DNA from: Epiperipatus broadwayi
Lineage: Eukaryota; Onychophora; Udeonychophora; Euonychophora; Peripatidae
Direction of reading: 5' to 3'
Length of the DNA stretch: 64,000 nt
Assembly: GCA_028023455.1 (NCBI GenBank)
Contig: JAQFVV010012511.1
Location: 994,001-1,058,000 of the forward strand
The translations under genes and the position numbers were made by a program. Shown here in pieces: positions 12,886 through 26,217 of the stretch. The notes under the pieces are model-generated. The model saw only the letters and a list, made by a program, of their open reading frames with translations, had not been told where the DNA came from and made no database searches. How positions within the stretch are numbered: position 1 is the stretch's first letter; each line of letters begins with the position of its first letter.

Positions 12886-14990
12886 GCATGAATTATAGTC
12901 TATTTTCCATTGTATATATCTATTTTTCAATATCCACACACATTAGTAATATGCATGTGTGCATGTCCAATTTTACATTTAAAAGTTAAAAACTGTTTGT
13001 TTTAAGTCATGCTATATTATTTTAAGAAAAAAAGTATCTTGTTAAAAGCATAATCAATTAAGTAAAGAAATATGAACATATTGCATACAATGGAAGAAAG
13101 GTAGGAAATCATTACAGAAGGGAGTGTAAATGCTGTATTTCCCTATCTATAGATACAATCAGCTGCAATAGTTACAGTTGAACACCTTCAGAGTTTATAC
13201 ACATTTTAAGGTGTTAAATGAAAAAAAAAAACAATGGAAAGAAAAACAATTCGACCGCACATGAGGCATGAGGAAGTAGAAAATTAATGGAATATCATTT
13301 AAAAGCAGGACTAAATCCATTAGAAATTAAAAAAGCAACCCCAAGCATAAAATTAGATATATAAGCAAGGAAGGGGGCATTGTGTAAAAAAAAAAAGAAG
13401 GAAAAAGAAAAAAGAGGTGCAATATTTGCACAAGATCATATTTATATTTAGCTTAATATTTTGCACAAGATCTTATATATATTTGGTGTAAGTTTCTAAT
13501 TAGTTATCCTGTTTAAGATTCTGCTTATTACCTTTTTGTTATTCATGAAGAAGAAGAAAAGAAAATGTTAAAAGTACCTGCCATTATGAGTAAGTAGATG
13601 GGTATCAAGTTCTCTGCGATCATCAGAAGTTTGACATCCAGTAAAGTTCCATCTCCATGCAAGACCAAAGGCCATGGATTTGTATATCCATCTGCACAGA
13701 AAAAGTCCTTAAAGTCTTTATCATCTTGCTGGTAAAATGCTTCACTTTAACTCAATTGTTTTTAATATATTTTCTTTAGCTAGTCTTAACTTAGTAAATT
13801 ATATATAGTATTTATCATTGATGTTAAATCTATTGATCTTAATTATTTGACAAATTAGAAGTCTATTTTTGCATTTTTATATACATTACCTTTAAATGAT
13901 AGAGAAATTTAAATCATTAAACATATTTACACTTCTCTGCTGTCAATGTTTCCAAGGGATGGAGCGAGTCATGAAGATGCTAAATTTAAAGCTATAAACT
14001 TTTAAAGTAAAAATAATACATATCTAAATTGGATTTTTTTTCTTATTTATTTTCTCACTCTTGATCCCCCCTCTCTCATCATGTCAAGTAAGATTATATA
14101 TTTCACTTTTTTAGAATTATATAAAGAATTAGTGAAGATGACAAGCATATTCCCATTTAATCAATTATATAATTCTTTTTTTTTGTTTATCGTGATGCTC
14201 TATAAATATAATCCAACCCATGCACTAGAAGATATCTGTAATAAAAATATATTAATTCTGTTTCATTTTACTTCATATGCCACTAAAATTAATAATTCTA
14301 TTTTGTCTCAAAACTCATATTAATGCTTTCATATTTATAATTCAAGATTCCATTATGTGAAAGTAATATTAATAAAGTTATTGAGATGTACATATTGCAC
14401 TGTATATTGACATAGTAGAATGTATATGTAAATTAAAACCGCTATTCATGTACAGGCAATGTAAAAAGTAATAAATCATGCTATTAGTCTGTATTAGGGG
14501 TAATTATTCTTCCCTGTACTTTAAATGTTATTATTAGATTTCCAACTTTAAAAAAAAAAAGATGATTAAAAATAGTTATTGTGAACAGGTTCTAGTTATA
14601 AGACAATCATACATGGTTAACTAGAAATGTTCATGATATAAAAATAAGTTTCATAATGATTATTATTAGTGTAGGTGGAAGGTTTAATAATTTATCATTT
14701 ATCTTTCCATATATTGCATTTCTACCCCTTCATATGTGTTGCAATGGTTATATTATTATTAAATTTGTTACCTTTATTCACCACATGGTTCTCCCATCTT
14801 CATATAGTCACTGCAACAAGTGCAGGCTATATTCCTTTTTGTATATCCAGGTTCCTAATGAAGTTTTAGTGCCAGTCTAGGTTGTGCGATGGAGCTGAAG
14901 ACTTATCACCACCCCAAATCCTAGATTTAGCACATCTTTTTCATTGGTATGCACCCTCAGTTGGAAGCAGGAGCATCCCTGCAGCCAGAG
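12886..14990. other. AT-rich non-coding DNA, no gene seen
   Basis: Open frames at 14081-14323 and 14656-14880 are low-complexity and lack domains or splice context. Nothing else is supported. Confidence 0.5.
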
Positions 14991-15011
14991 ACATTCATCC
15001 TTAGTTGTGAA

Positions 15012-15125
15012 CCATGCCATCTGAAGCAGATGACCTGATGCTTAGATCATGCTTCATATCCCACTTACAATCTCCTACCACCAAGCCATGTTTGAACCCA
15101 TTCTTACACGCGTATACATATTTAT
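15012..15125 (+). repeat. TGAAGC hairpin repeat, copy 2, with GC-richer tail
   Basis: A TGAAGCAG...GCTTCA hairpin is followed by a shared downstream block containing CCACCAAG and TTTGAACCC, then TA-rich DNA. The same order of modules occurs near 50652 and 62526, so this is a dispersed repeat of about 110 bp. TTTGAACCC resembles a tRNA B box, so a tRNA-derived SINE is possible. Confidence 0.5.
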
Positions 15126-15480
15126 TAACATATAATTTTTTCCTTTGCTTAAATATTTAAACATAACTGACATAGATATTTATATATCTTAATGTAAAAT
15201 AATTTAATAAATAAATATTTATTATTATTTGAATGTGTCTGTGTGTGTAATGGCTAAATATATATATATATATTTTAGTGTGAGGAGACTGATAATAAAT
15301 CATATTAATAATTATATTATTCATGTATTTAAAAATCATATATGAAACATTTTTTATATTTAATTTAGCAGTCAGAAAATGATGCAATTCTTTTAAAAAG
15401 TTTCTCAAAAACAATTACCCAGATAATCCCATTAGTTAAAAGTAATTTGTAATAGTAAAATAAATCCATTAGTGGAAATT
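15126..15480. other. AT-rich non-coding DNA, no gene seen
   Basis: Contains TG/TA microsatellite-like tracts near 15.24 kb. An 85-codon open frame on the minus strand is low-complexity. Confidence 0.5.
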
Positions 15481-15559
15481 TTATTCATACCAACTTGTTT
15501 TAAAATCATAAGACTTATTTTAAAACAATCGTTCGAGAAACTTGTAACAGAATTGCATT

Positions 15560-16650
15560 GTTTCAAAAGTCTTACAAAACAAAAGAAATCCGGTCAGCAG
15601 ATTTTAGCTTGGCTAAAGTACACAAATTTCCTCAGGTCCAGCAGTTAGTTGCTATGCTACATCACCAAAAAATGAGTATAAATACGGCTGGATTTGAATT
15701 CCAAAGGAGGGAAGACAATCAAAATTAATGATGGTCAACAGAATCTATGCTAAATTTAATCTTCATCCAATGTGCCATGAGTAGGGGAAACTTCACCTTC
15801 CCCTCTGTTCTAACATGCTCGTTCTCATAAGAAAAGCTCCGGATCCCGTGCCTATGCACTTTCAAATGTCTATTAATTAAATTATTCAAAATGTTACCTG
15901 TGATGCCTTATTCCAAAACTAGATCTAGTGTATTAATGCCGATGAACACTTCAAACATCAAGGACTGCCACTATTTACAAAGGTAAAAGAACTTTAGCCA
16001 CTCTGATTCTATTAAATTCAGCCTTCTCTATAATAACAAATATTCCTGACGCTCTCATATTATATTGTATGTAAAATATTTATATCTTATGTAACTTTAT
16101 TTCGCTATAACTCTATATGACTTAATCTATCCTATCATTGAGCCTCTATTTAATATGTTTTCTTTTTTTATTATTTTTATGCGGCAATCATATTTTATTT
16201 TGTTATTATATTACATATTTTTGTTTTAAAATGCCAGTAATATTTCAAGCTCGCTAGCATGTAATTCCTTTCTAGTTTTCCTACCCATCACTTACTGGGT
16301 AATTAAGAACTCATTTTAATTAAAACAAATCTTATTCGACTTATGCAAATGCTGGCGAGCTTGGAAAGACAAAATAATTATCTTATAAATTGTTGTAGGA
16401 AAACAGATCAACATCTGTTTTTTTTAAAATGTTTTTATCTTTTAAAATGCGCTAATCCCAACCATAAATATATCTTATATATATAAAATCTAATTATTAT
16501 CCCAGTTATTTCCACTACCCTATTTGCTTCCATATAAACATATTTATTTCTAATAGTAGCATTATTTTAACCGAAATTTGTATTTATTAAATGGTGTGGG
16601 AAGTTATAAATAATGTAAAGTAAAGGGAAGGGGGAATCTTTGTCTTAAAA
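15560..16650. repeat. Candidate dispersed repeat family E, copy 1
   Basis: A GC-richer block (about 15.58-15.98 kb) is followed by a long T-rich stretch and ends in a purine-rich segment (AAAGGGAAGGGGGA near 16625). The same arrangement appears at 51.0-52.2 kb and 62.95-63.9 kb. Sequence similarity is patchy by eye. It may be the decayed 3' part of a large retroelement. Confidence 0.3.
16246..16363. repeat. Imperfect inverted repeat (hairpin or MITE-like)
   Basis: CAAGCTCGCTAGCAT at 16246-16260 and ATGCTGGCGAGCTTG at 16349-16363 are reverse complements with one mismatch in 15. They enclose 88 bp of AT-rich sequence. The arms are far more GC-rich than their surroundings, so chance is unlikely. 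This is a small MITE or a structured repeat end. Confidence 0.55.
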
Positions 16651-16844
16651 CTTATGTAATTTAATTAATTTAAATTATCCATGCCTGTTTAGTGATTATA
16701 TCATACCATTATGCAGGGCATTTTATAATTTATGGGTATTAAATAATTAAAATAGTCTTTAAAGCTATATATTTTGTTATCACAAGCATTGTGTGCATAT
16801 AGGCAACTTCATTCCTATATTATATATATTCATGCTTCTTTTCT

Positions 16845-17171
16845 ATGGAGGTATTGCAAAGTCGGGCCCATCATCATTCTCAATGTCCAAGAACCAGGTT
16901 TAAAACCCCTTGGGGACACATTTGGTCACTAATGTGTGCTTTATATGGAGATCGCTCTGGAAAAACCAGCCCAATAGTGCATCGCCAAACGTTCTTCATG
17001 TATAAACTGATCCTGCCAACGTTTGCAGAGTTACATCGGTATTTTCTCTTCAAAATGAATTCCATGAAGCACATGTTCAGATCTGTGACTGGATCACATC
17101 AAATACGCCACCATGCACATACTGCCTTTTGTTATATTTCTAATAAATCCATGAACATCCATAAGCCGTAA
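16845..17171. other. GC-richer segment with overlapping open frames, unassigned
   Basis: Near-balanced base composition and open frames on both strands (108 codons plus, 64 codons minus) set this block apart. Neither translation shows a family I recognise. The minus frame has scattered Cys residues and could be a fragment of a transposon or an exon, but I see no convincing splice sites or repeat ends. Confidence 0.3.
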
Positions 17172-19489
17172 TGTTGTGATTTTTTCTAAACAGATATCTA
17201 TGTCCATTATTTAAAAAAGCTATCCTACACACGTCTGCCACATTATAAACCAAATTAATAACTATTTTTGTACAAATGTAATGTTGCGTTATCAAAGTAT
17301 GATTATCTTTCAAGTTGGTTAAATGCTATTTTGTTTTTTCTGGGGTGTAGTGGCACTTCTACATTATATTTCTTAATAGTGCTAAATCTTATATCCATTG
17401 TTACAGTACATATTATTGGCATAGCTGCAACTATCAATAAAGTCATCTATTAAATGTAATTCTTAATGTATCAATCAAACGTAATATTATTTCTCTATGA
17501 CCCACTGTTATGTTATCCTAATGAGGCCAATGATCAATCAATGATAACATACGTTTACATATGTTTTGTTAAAATAATAAACCTTAAATATATATATATA
17601 TATTATAACATTTCCGAATCATTGTATTTTCTTTTATTTAAGTTAATATTTTTATTAATAAGTTATGCTTCTACTGACTAGATGATCTCTGCTAATATAT
17701 AGTTAATATGATAGATTATGATCTTTAATTGCTTCTAAATTGTGTTTCATACTAAATATTCCACCATTAAACTTAACTTAGAGTCTTTTTGTGTCTCCGA
17801 TGAGCGATGACAGTGGTGAAAGATGAAATTAGATCGATATCATCGGGATTGTTGCTCATAAGTTGGTAGATCTGGGAAATAGGCAAATAGAGCAGAATTC
17901 ATGAGTGTTCCTGACTTATGTATCTTGTGCATGATTGGATTCAAGGTACTTTTGCCTAGATGCTAGATCTTGTTATGTGAACATACAAAATCGACCGGTT
18001 CATATCAGATCACTAAGCCAATCCTTACATGTGTTTACCATTGACAGCACTCACATAGGGTAGTACCACAATGTCTAAGTAATGTTTATCTGTGTAGTTC
18101 TCACCTGTGCTCATCAGCAATCCTGGGTAGCCTTAAATTGATCCCATCTACAATTGTCCTATTAACCAAAAACAAAAATGTAATAAATTGTTAGATTCAA
18201 ACCTATAATAGCCTGATAGTTTCTCATACCTCCAGTACAAATTAAATAGGGCAAACATTAATGCTGTAAGCTGCCATTGCCTTCTGTAATAGTACGTAAA
18301 AGCCAGTAGGTTATCTTAATCCAATAATTTGTAAGCCATTCTATCCCTTGTTTTAATTTCTGTAATAAAACTTATATTATCATTGTTAATTAAACTTGTG
18401 TCATCATTGCAAGTTGGGACTATTAATTCAGTAAAGTTATTCAATTGCCAAAACAAACACATCTATGGTTTTGTACATGACTTCACTTTGTAGCATTATA
18501 GAAATAATCAAATTCCAAAAATCATGTCAATAACTGTAATGTGAATAAAATAATGTAGTGCCTTAATGAGTGCTAGTGTATGGTAAGGTCATGAGTTATG
18601 AAGAACTCTGATAAAAGAGCTCATATTCGAACCGTGAGCTAAATTGTGCTGTATGAAGAAAGGAAGTTGTGTGACATCAAGGATGTTAATTATGTGGCTG
18701 AGATTAGGAAACCTAAATAGGGGTTTAAACTAGGAGCATGGCATAACCATATGTCTGTTAGTTGAGAGTCTCCGCTTGGTCTTTTGGTCTTGTTGACTGA
18801 TTACAAAATCTTGACCGTTATAATATATACATGTTGAAAAATAGTGTACATTTGTAATTTAATAAGCACTGTAATCAGTGTTTATTAACAAACATAAGCT
18901 ATCAAAATTACATACATTAAATGTGAGCGGGGCTTGGAACAAAATATAGTATAGTTTGCAGATCCAGTGTGCTAAGATCAGTTACTAAAGCCTACAAAAT
19001 TTTAAATCCTTTTTATATTACTGTAATCATTTCCCCCCATAATTATATAATTATTTTCTATTTTCCTGATTAAATTAAAATTCCTTTTTTAGTTTAAAGA
19101 ATAGATTATACATATATACTAATTTGTTTATTTATATTAGTTAGCTTAACTGAAACACACAGGCTTATTATATACCTGTGTCTATATATATGTAATATAT
19201 AGGGTATATCTAAGTTGCTCCAATCATTTTATTTTATATATATTTGTGATAAACAAATATACAGTAGTGAGATCTGGTACAACAAACATTTATAAAGTGA
19301 AATTATAGTATAATAAATAACTTTTTTTTCTCTCACTAAATTAAGACTTGTATAATAAATACAAATACATACAAGAAATAATAGAATGATGGATATCTTT
19401 TTAACATAAGATTTAGATTGTCAATTTAATTTGCTCATCTGTTTATTTATATGTGAAAATATATTACATCATTTTTTTTACTTATTTTA
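17172..19489. other. Non-coding DNA with unassigned moderate-GC blocks
   Basis: Blocks at about 17.79-18.15 kb and 18.54-18.80 kb are less AT-rich and look like old repeat relics. I could not match them to each other or to a known family. No gene is supported. Confidence 0.4.
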
Positions 19490-20060
19490 CTGCTTTTTGA
19501 ATTAGAAAATTGATTATCACTGTGTTGAAAAACAAAATTCAAATGAAAAGATTGTAAAATTGTCAACAAACAAAAATGATATGACAAGCATCATTCGTTG
19601 ATACTAATCATGCATGCACAAGATTGCTTGAGGTCTTTCTGAAAAACTAGTTAGACTGTTGATTACTATCTTGGGAAAAAAGTTCCAAGTGAAAAAATGA
19701 AAGTAATAGTGATTTTTTTTATTATTATAACTGTGTTTTTACTTTTAAAAAATCATAATGTAATTTAAGAGACAGAAAACGGGATTAGAATAGCATCAAG
19801 AAAAAAAATCCAAATGAAAAAAGCTGTAAAACTATTTTTTAATACAAGTACTCTAATGAGCATCATTGTTTGATATAAAATACACCTGCATCAGATGTTT
19901 CAAGCTTTTTTGGAAAATTGAATTAGAAGCTGATTATTTCCATAAAAAAAAAAAAATTCCAAGTGAGCAAATAAAATATTTTTTTATTCCTGTAAGTTTA
20001 TTTTTATTTTTAAATCAGTTTAAGTTTCATTATGAGACAGAAAATAAACGTAGAACTTAA
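19490..20060 (+). repeat. Degenerate tandem repeat, unit about 140 bp, four copies
   Basis: A motif resembling GAATTAGAA...GATTAT followed by (A)n and TTCCAAGTGAAAA or TCCAAATGAAAA recurs near 19499, 19648, 19781 and 19918. Spacings are about 149, 133 and 137 bp. Alternate copies also share GAGACAGAAAA, giving a higher-order period of about 270 bp. This looks like an old satellite-like array. Confidence 0.55.
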
Positions 20061-21250
20061 TATATATAAAATCAAATAAGAAAGTAGAACTTGTGAAGTT
20101 AAAATGGTTAAATCATTCTGTGGATTTTTGATAGGCTAAATTGTTTACATTTTTATTTTATAATTTTAAAGATTTATTTTAATTTTTATTAAAATTGAAC
20201 TATGCAGTATGTGCAGCAATTAATTTTATAAATATTATTACTCGTATATTTTTGATAAGTATTAATTTTTTCTGCTTAAATGTTTATTTGGATGATAAGT
20301 TTAGTCTAAGCCATAGATCTGGAATGGATTACCATTAAATAGATGAATTTTATTGTTAGATATAATAAATGAATTATAAAAGACCTTCTGGAATCAATTA
20401 ATTTGTTGTTCCAGACATCTCAGTAATAATTATTTTATTTAGAACAAACTGTATTTCATCTATACAGAATATTGAAGCACATACACAAATATCACACACA
20501 TATCTTTTTAAAAAAATGAAATTAGTTGATGGGTCAATAAAAAAATAAATTATACATTTATGCCAAATAAATCAGGAGGATATATTACTTTTTGAATATT
20601 CAAATTGATATTGAGCACAAGACTTGATTTTTTTTCTGCTGAAAATCAATCCACAAATTATAGTTCTCAACCCTGCTACTTTATTTACTCCTATGATAAA
20701 TACTAGGACAGTCATTAATAACATATTTGTCAGTGATTGAAAATGACTTATTTTTTCAAAAGTCATAAAAATATGAATGTGATAGTGTTTGTAGATAGTG
20801 AGTATAAATTTAATAAAATGATTCTTAACATAATTTTTAAAATATCTGAAATAAAAATAAAAACAGAGTAGTGAAGATAGTTATGTAAAAAGATGTAGTT
20901 TAAGTAAAAGCATAAAAAATGAAATTAATTATTGGAAATAGCAATAACTACCCAATATATGTTTTTATTACTGTATAATTTTATGATCAGAGATTCAAAC
21001 AATTATGAAAAAATAAAATGTTATAATAAATGTCAAAAAACACCATTTATTGACAAACTAAACATCAAAAAAAGAATTGGATTAACATGTAATTACAGGT
21101 AGTGGAAGAAAGAAATTGATAGATAATATTAAGAAAGTGATTATTTTTAATTTTAAAAAATAGGATGGGAAGATTTTCAGGCAAAACAACATGCTGCAGA
21201 AAGTAAAAGAGAACATTTTAAAATGTAACAGGATCAATATGTGCGAATGT
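20061..21250. other. AT-rich non-coding DNA, no gene seen
   Basis: No domain, RNA or repeat could be supported here. Confidence 0.5.
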
Positions 21251-21761
21251 ATTTAGATCAGGGGTGGGCAATTGTTTTGGCTCAGGGGCCTCAGAGGTTG
21301 GCAGAGGGCCATATCCGGGCCATTTTCTGGAAGCGAAGGTTAGCGGAGGGCCACACCTTATTTCACGACACAATAAATGCACTGCTTTATTCCCTGTATT
21401 ACTAAAGAAATATTTGTTTGTCCATTCCTCATTAAACACATGACATTCATCTCCGATTTTACATTTTTTCGGAGGGTTAATGGTTTCACTAAAGTTGGAA
21501 ATGTATATATTTGCTAATGCAAAGATAAAATTGAAATTAACCAGATCAACTGGAAAAGCACTGCACATCATATCTACACTGCACATGTGTATTGATGTGG
21601 CTATCCTAGTGGAAAATATGAGATGAATCTCAGTTCACATGGGAAGAAAATCTCAGTTCAAGGCAGATTTTTCTGATTGTCTTGGCAGGCTGCATAAAAT
21701 TTTTTAGCAGGCCGTATGTGTGGCCCTTGGGCCACTATTTGCCCCCCCCCTCAATTTAGAT
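21251..21761. mobile_element. hAT-like non-autonomous DNA transposon with 8-bp TSD
   Basis: The 8-bp direct repeat ATTTAGAT at 21251-21258 and 21754-21761 flanks an element that begins CAGGGGTGGGCAA and ends in the roughly inverted TTGCCCCCCCCCTCA. An 8-bp duplication and CAGGGG-type ends are hallmarks of hAT transposons. Subterminal GGCCC motifs occur near both ends. The interior of about 495 bp has a 122-codon minus frame with no transposase motif, so it depends on a transposase supplied in trans. Confidence 0.75.
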
Positions 21762-24160
21762 GGTTCAGGAAATGTATCTGTATAGCCATATCAAAATGTA
21801 TTCTTTATCTTTCTTTTTTTTTTTTTTTATGAAATTAAAATGTCCATATTGATTTCTGAATGGTTATTAATAATGATGGTAATCAGAGACAGGTTAAAGC
21901 TAAATGGCATTGCAGAAATAGTGCTGTTTTAATATTTTTAATATATTGCGAAATAATTTTTTAAAACTTTATACTTGATGTTTTAATTTGTTTGTTTTGA
22001 TTAATTATCATAAATATATAATAATGCTAAAAATTGGAATTGCTTCTTTAAAAAAAAAAAAATGTTCTAATTAAATAAGGCATTTAAAAAAAAAAAGACT
22101 GTCGAAATAAACTAATTTTAAATCATAATCTTAAATTTTCTGCGTTTTTAATATTTAATTTTTAAATATCAAACATTTATGTTTTTTTAATTAATCAATA
22201 AATAATAGATAAAAATCACTTAGGAAATAAATTTGACTTTTTTTTGATTAAACTAATTAGTATAGTTTAGCTCAGTCGTGGACTCAAAAAGTAAAAGTTT
22301 CTTCGTCAGTGGAATGAAACAGTTTTGCTCAATATGTATTTAGGTGTTTGATCATCACGTAAACCTTACAAGCAATTAATACATAATTATTTAATTTAAG
22401 ATATATAGTGAGGTCTACTAAAATAAAGTTTTCTGGAATGAATAACTAATAGAATGGAGACTTGAATGGCAGACATCTTTGTTGCATAAAACTTAGTTCA
22501 AGTAATTCTTTTTATCTACAGTGGTAAAAATATTATACATATTTTTCTTTAAAACTATTTTTTTTTTTTTTCATATGTCAAAAAAAAAATCCCCCATTCA
22601 AAATGAAAGTCCAAATAAGTGCTGAGTGTAGAACTACTAAATTAATGAACATTATTGGTTGAAAAAAAAAGTTAAAACAAGCCTTATAGACTGATAAAGT
22701 AACATGTACATAAGACTTTTCATAGTACTGTTGGTTATTCAATAATGAAGCTGAGCAACAATTATTACATACTTATTAACTACAAGAAAACAATTATAAT
22801 AAAGATTAGAGATTTATTTACAAATATATACACATTATTATATACACATAGTTCCTAGTTTAACTCAGTACTGTTTTCAGGATTGCTTTATTTACAAACA
22901 TAATAAGTTGAGTCCTTGATTTTAAGTTCTAAACCCTCAATGCTAATATAACCACAAACTAATCTGCTCTTCCACTCTACTAGTGGTGGATCTAAATGAA
23001 AAACTAAAGTTTATATTCACAGTTCCTTTATGCACAATCCTATTTGTGCTTATCAGGCGTACGCAAATAATGCAAGACTTGTATAGTCTGTTAAGTTTTT
23101 CTATCTCGCTATCTTTCACTTATAGAGGCATGGACTCTGGAAAAATATCCCTTGATGCAGAAAAGTTGCTACACTTTTTCCTCAGCGTTTTCCCTCTACG
23201 TTAATTCACAAAATAGCACCCACAACAGCATTACAACAAGTAAAGAAAAACTGACGCAAAACTCTTATTCTTTTCAGCACACACTATTTATACTTTTTTT
23301 TCAGCTTAATATCCATTAATATAATTATTAACATTCCAGTAGGGTAGTGGCAAAATCCATTAGATGAATTACAATAGGGTAGCAGCAATCCATTAGATTA
23401 ATGTATCTTTACAACAATTATCATCTGGCATTTAATTTGCATATGTTCACATTCCTTTCCCTTGTAATTAGTGCTTTAGGTATTTATTCATTGGTTTGCT
23501 TCATTAAAAATAGCTTAATGTTTAAAAATTTATCCAGTGACAGTTTTTTTATGTATTTAAAAAATCCATTAAGTGTATCCAGCATTATAATTCACAACAC
23601 AGTTTATCTTGCAGCAATCTTTTGTGCATTTCTTTTAACCTGCAATCTCTATCTTATTTTAAATTTATTTTATCTACATGCAATCTGTCTTCATTGCTTT
23701 TAAACTTAAACTAATCTATTTAAAATAAAGTTCCCTTTATTTTTCAGCAATCTCTTTTTCATTGCTTTTAGAACTTAAATATCTTTTTACATCTAAGTTT
23801 CCTTTTAACTATAAACAATCTTTTTTATTGCTTATAAAACTTACTATCTCTGCCTATTTTTAAGTTTCCATTATTATTTTTCTCTGGAGTACAAGCTAAC
23901 TTTATAGCTTATATCCATAGTGTTACTAAAACAATATGTAAACATGTTATTTTATTAGCAAAAAATTAAGATCGTTTTCTTATTTAAAATTTCGTGCTCT
24001 GTGTTTGAGTTGGTTTGTAATTCAATATTTGACATCATTTAGCATACAACTACAAAGTGGTATCATTTTGAAGTTCGCTATTATTTAGATATAGACTTTT
24101 AAACAGAGGGTGTTACTGGATATTTGTAATTGTATAATGGTTTATATATATATATATATT
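21762..24160. other. AT-rich non-coding DNA, no gene seen
   Basis: The 100-codon plus frame at 23401-23703 is hydrophobic but shows no family, start context or splice evidence. Nothing else is supported. Confidence 0.45.
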
Positions 24161-24164
24161 GAAT

Positions 24165-24690
24165 CGGGTGGGATTGTAGATCACTTGGGAAACTCAATCT
24201 GGCATGGATTTTTAACTCATTAAAAAAATAGAAATTGTGATCAGTAAACTTGTAAAACAATATTAAACAATCCAAAACAAAGCAAAACTCTCCATATAGT
24301 AGTCCCATCTTGTGCTAACAAGAGCAATCAATGGATAACAATTATTGTGCTAGTATGAGATAGTGATCATGTGATGTTTAGTGGTAAAACAATATTGTAT
24401 GACTTACTTTATAATTAAAAATACGATACAATTTTTTATTATTAATTCTATTTACACCAATGCAATTTAAGTATCTGTGACTAAGCCGGAGCCAAATGAA
24501 CCATGTGGGGTAGTAGATCACTTGGGGAACTCAATCTCAGCATGAATTTTTTTACTCTTTAAGAAAATAGAAACTTGTGAAAGCAAAATTGTAAGACTTA
24601 CTTTTATACAAAAAAAAAAATGATACAATTATTTATTATACATTCGATCTACTCCAATGCAATTTAAGTATTGCTCCATACCGGTCCTCT
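24165..24690 (+). repeat. Direct duplication, two diverged copies
   Basis: GTAGATCACTTGGG with AACTCAATCT near 24176 recurs near 24516. A second shared block ending CCAATGCAATTTAAGTAT occurs near 24460 and 24655. Copy one carries about 140 extra bp between the two blocks, flanked by GTAAAACAATATT on both sides, as if a segment had been inserted or duplicated. The element type is unknown. Confidence 0.55.
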
Positions 24691-25856
24691 TAGACAGAGA
24701 AGTATAATACCTGAAGGGTACCTGTGATCAGGTGGAGCTATATATATAAGATACATAATGACGACCACGTTTCAAGGCCCCAGATCTTCTCGCCTGCAAA
24801 ATTCAACATCTATCATTTATATTCTATTCACACATGAAGAAATAAAAAAAGATAAAGAAAACTCTGATTTATATATAGTTTCTATTTGAAAATCTGCATA
24901 TAACATTTCTACAATATATTAAAAGTGTATAGAAACCAATCCCTGACTTGTGAGAGAATTGTATGCTGTTTGATATTTCTAGTTCACCTGAGTAAAAGTT
25001 GTTAGTAAAATGCATATATGTGTGAGAGAGTGTTTTAAGTTTTGCACTGGTGGATACTTGTGATATGGTGGAGTTGAAATGAGGGATTTTCTGATAAAAA
25101 TCAAAAAAATTAATTATATAATACAATATCACTATTAAAATTTGCCATTAAAATATGTCTTCGGCACATGAATCAAGCATTTCATACTTAGAAATGAAAT
25201 GTTGATAAAGAAGTAATTTTAATCATTTAGGAAATTATTAACTAGTTGAACTTTGATGTAGAATTCCTTTGCCTTGACGTTTTAAAGTACATGCTTAAAA
25301 AAAGCACTTGTTTCTAAAAGTTTGCAGATTGATGTAAAAAAAAAAAAAAGATGGTAAAAACTCACAAAAAAGATTGTATTTAAAAATATGCTTAAATTTA
25401 ACTTTGAACCTATTTATCTGTCTGCAAAAGTGTCAGCAGACATTCCATTTATTTCAGATGTTACATTTTTCAGCCTCATTAGATTATCAGTCTTTCCAAA
25501 CAGACAAATAAGTATTGCTGACCTACACAGTTTATTGCAGTGATACAGTGATGGATTCAGAATTGCACTCAGCATTTCATTTTTATTGGTTAGAAGTCAT
25601 ATGATCTTCTGTGCAATTAACCATTTATATATTTTATTAAATTTCTGCTATGTAATAATGTTTAAAATTTAATCTGTACAATATTCGTATTGTTTTGCAT
25701 ACTCTCAATATAATATGAATAACCTACTATGCGTTTTATAGAATAATAAAAAATGTGTTAAAAAAGATTAGTTGAACATATGCACTTATATGCCGTTCAG
25801 AAAATCATCCAGAAACATAATGTTATTTTTATTTTTTATTTGCAATTTTTTAAAGA
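24691..25856. other. AT-rich non-coding DNA, no gene seen
   Basis: No supported gene, RNA or repeat boundary. Confidence 0.5.
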
Positions 25857-25970
25857 TTTTTTTTTTTTCATATGTCATAGCATCGGCCGGGACGCGAACC
25901 CACAACCGTCTGCAACCAACTACTTGCTTGCAAGGCGGCTGCGATGACTTCTCGGCTAACAACCTCAAGT
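25857..25970 (-). mobile_element. tRNA-derived SINE copy, minus strand
   Basis: On the minus strand a tRNA-like body with B-box-like GGGTTCGCGTCCCG ends in CTATGACATATG and a poly(A) run. Relative to the 6.28-kb copy the middle is longer and the anticodon loop reads CTTGCAA. It shares GTTGGTTGCAGA with the copy at 36.9 kb, so these two form a subfamily. I found no clear duplication. Confidence 0.75.
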
Positions 25971-26086
25971 AATTCCATTTTGTTTTTTGTTTATACAATG
26001 ACCACTTTTTGTTTTTTAAATAATTGTTAAAAAGAAAATGATCTCATTACTAATAAGTCAAATCTTTTATATTTACTGTACGAACA

Positions 26087-26217
26087 TATTTTTTAATTTA
26101 CTTTTTTTTTTCATGTGTCATAGCATCGACAGCGAACCCGCTAAACCAGGGCAACTGCTTGTAAGGCAGCTGTGCCGACCACTCTACTATCAACGCTTGG
26201 CTATTTTTTAATTTACT
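26087..26217 (-). mobile_element. tRNA-derived SINE copy with 16-bp TSD
   Basis: The minus strand carries the tRNA-like body (GAGTGGTCGGCAC, GCCTTACAAGC, GCGGGTTCGCTGTCG) followed by ATGACACATG and poly(A). The direct repeat TATTTTTTAATTTACT at 26087-26102 and 26202-26217 is a perfect 16-bp target-site duplication. It lies about 130 bp from the previous copy, on the same strand, as an independent insertion. Confidence 0.85.

Noticed and set aside
15919-15930. ACTAGATCTAGT, similar to the motif shared by families C and D
   Set aside because: No hammerhead or GTTTGAAGACAT companion lies nearby. A 12-bp AT-rich palindrome can occur by chance.
17795-17860. CCGATGAGCGATG...GGTGAAAGATG looked like a hammerhead
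   Set aside because: The core box reads CCGATGA (U4 changed), helix II does not pair properly and no helix I partner is present, so I treat it as chance.
21218-21586. 122-codon minus-strand frame, the longest in the window
   Set aside because: It lies across the hAT-like element and its edge and has no transposase or other domain. It owes its length to the element's higher GC content.
23401-23703. 100-codon frame that looks like membrane segments
   Set aside because: AT-rich codons give Leu/Phe/Ile by default. There is no recognisable family or conserved motif.
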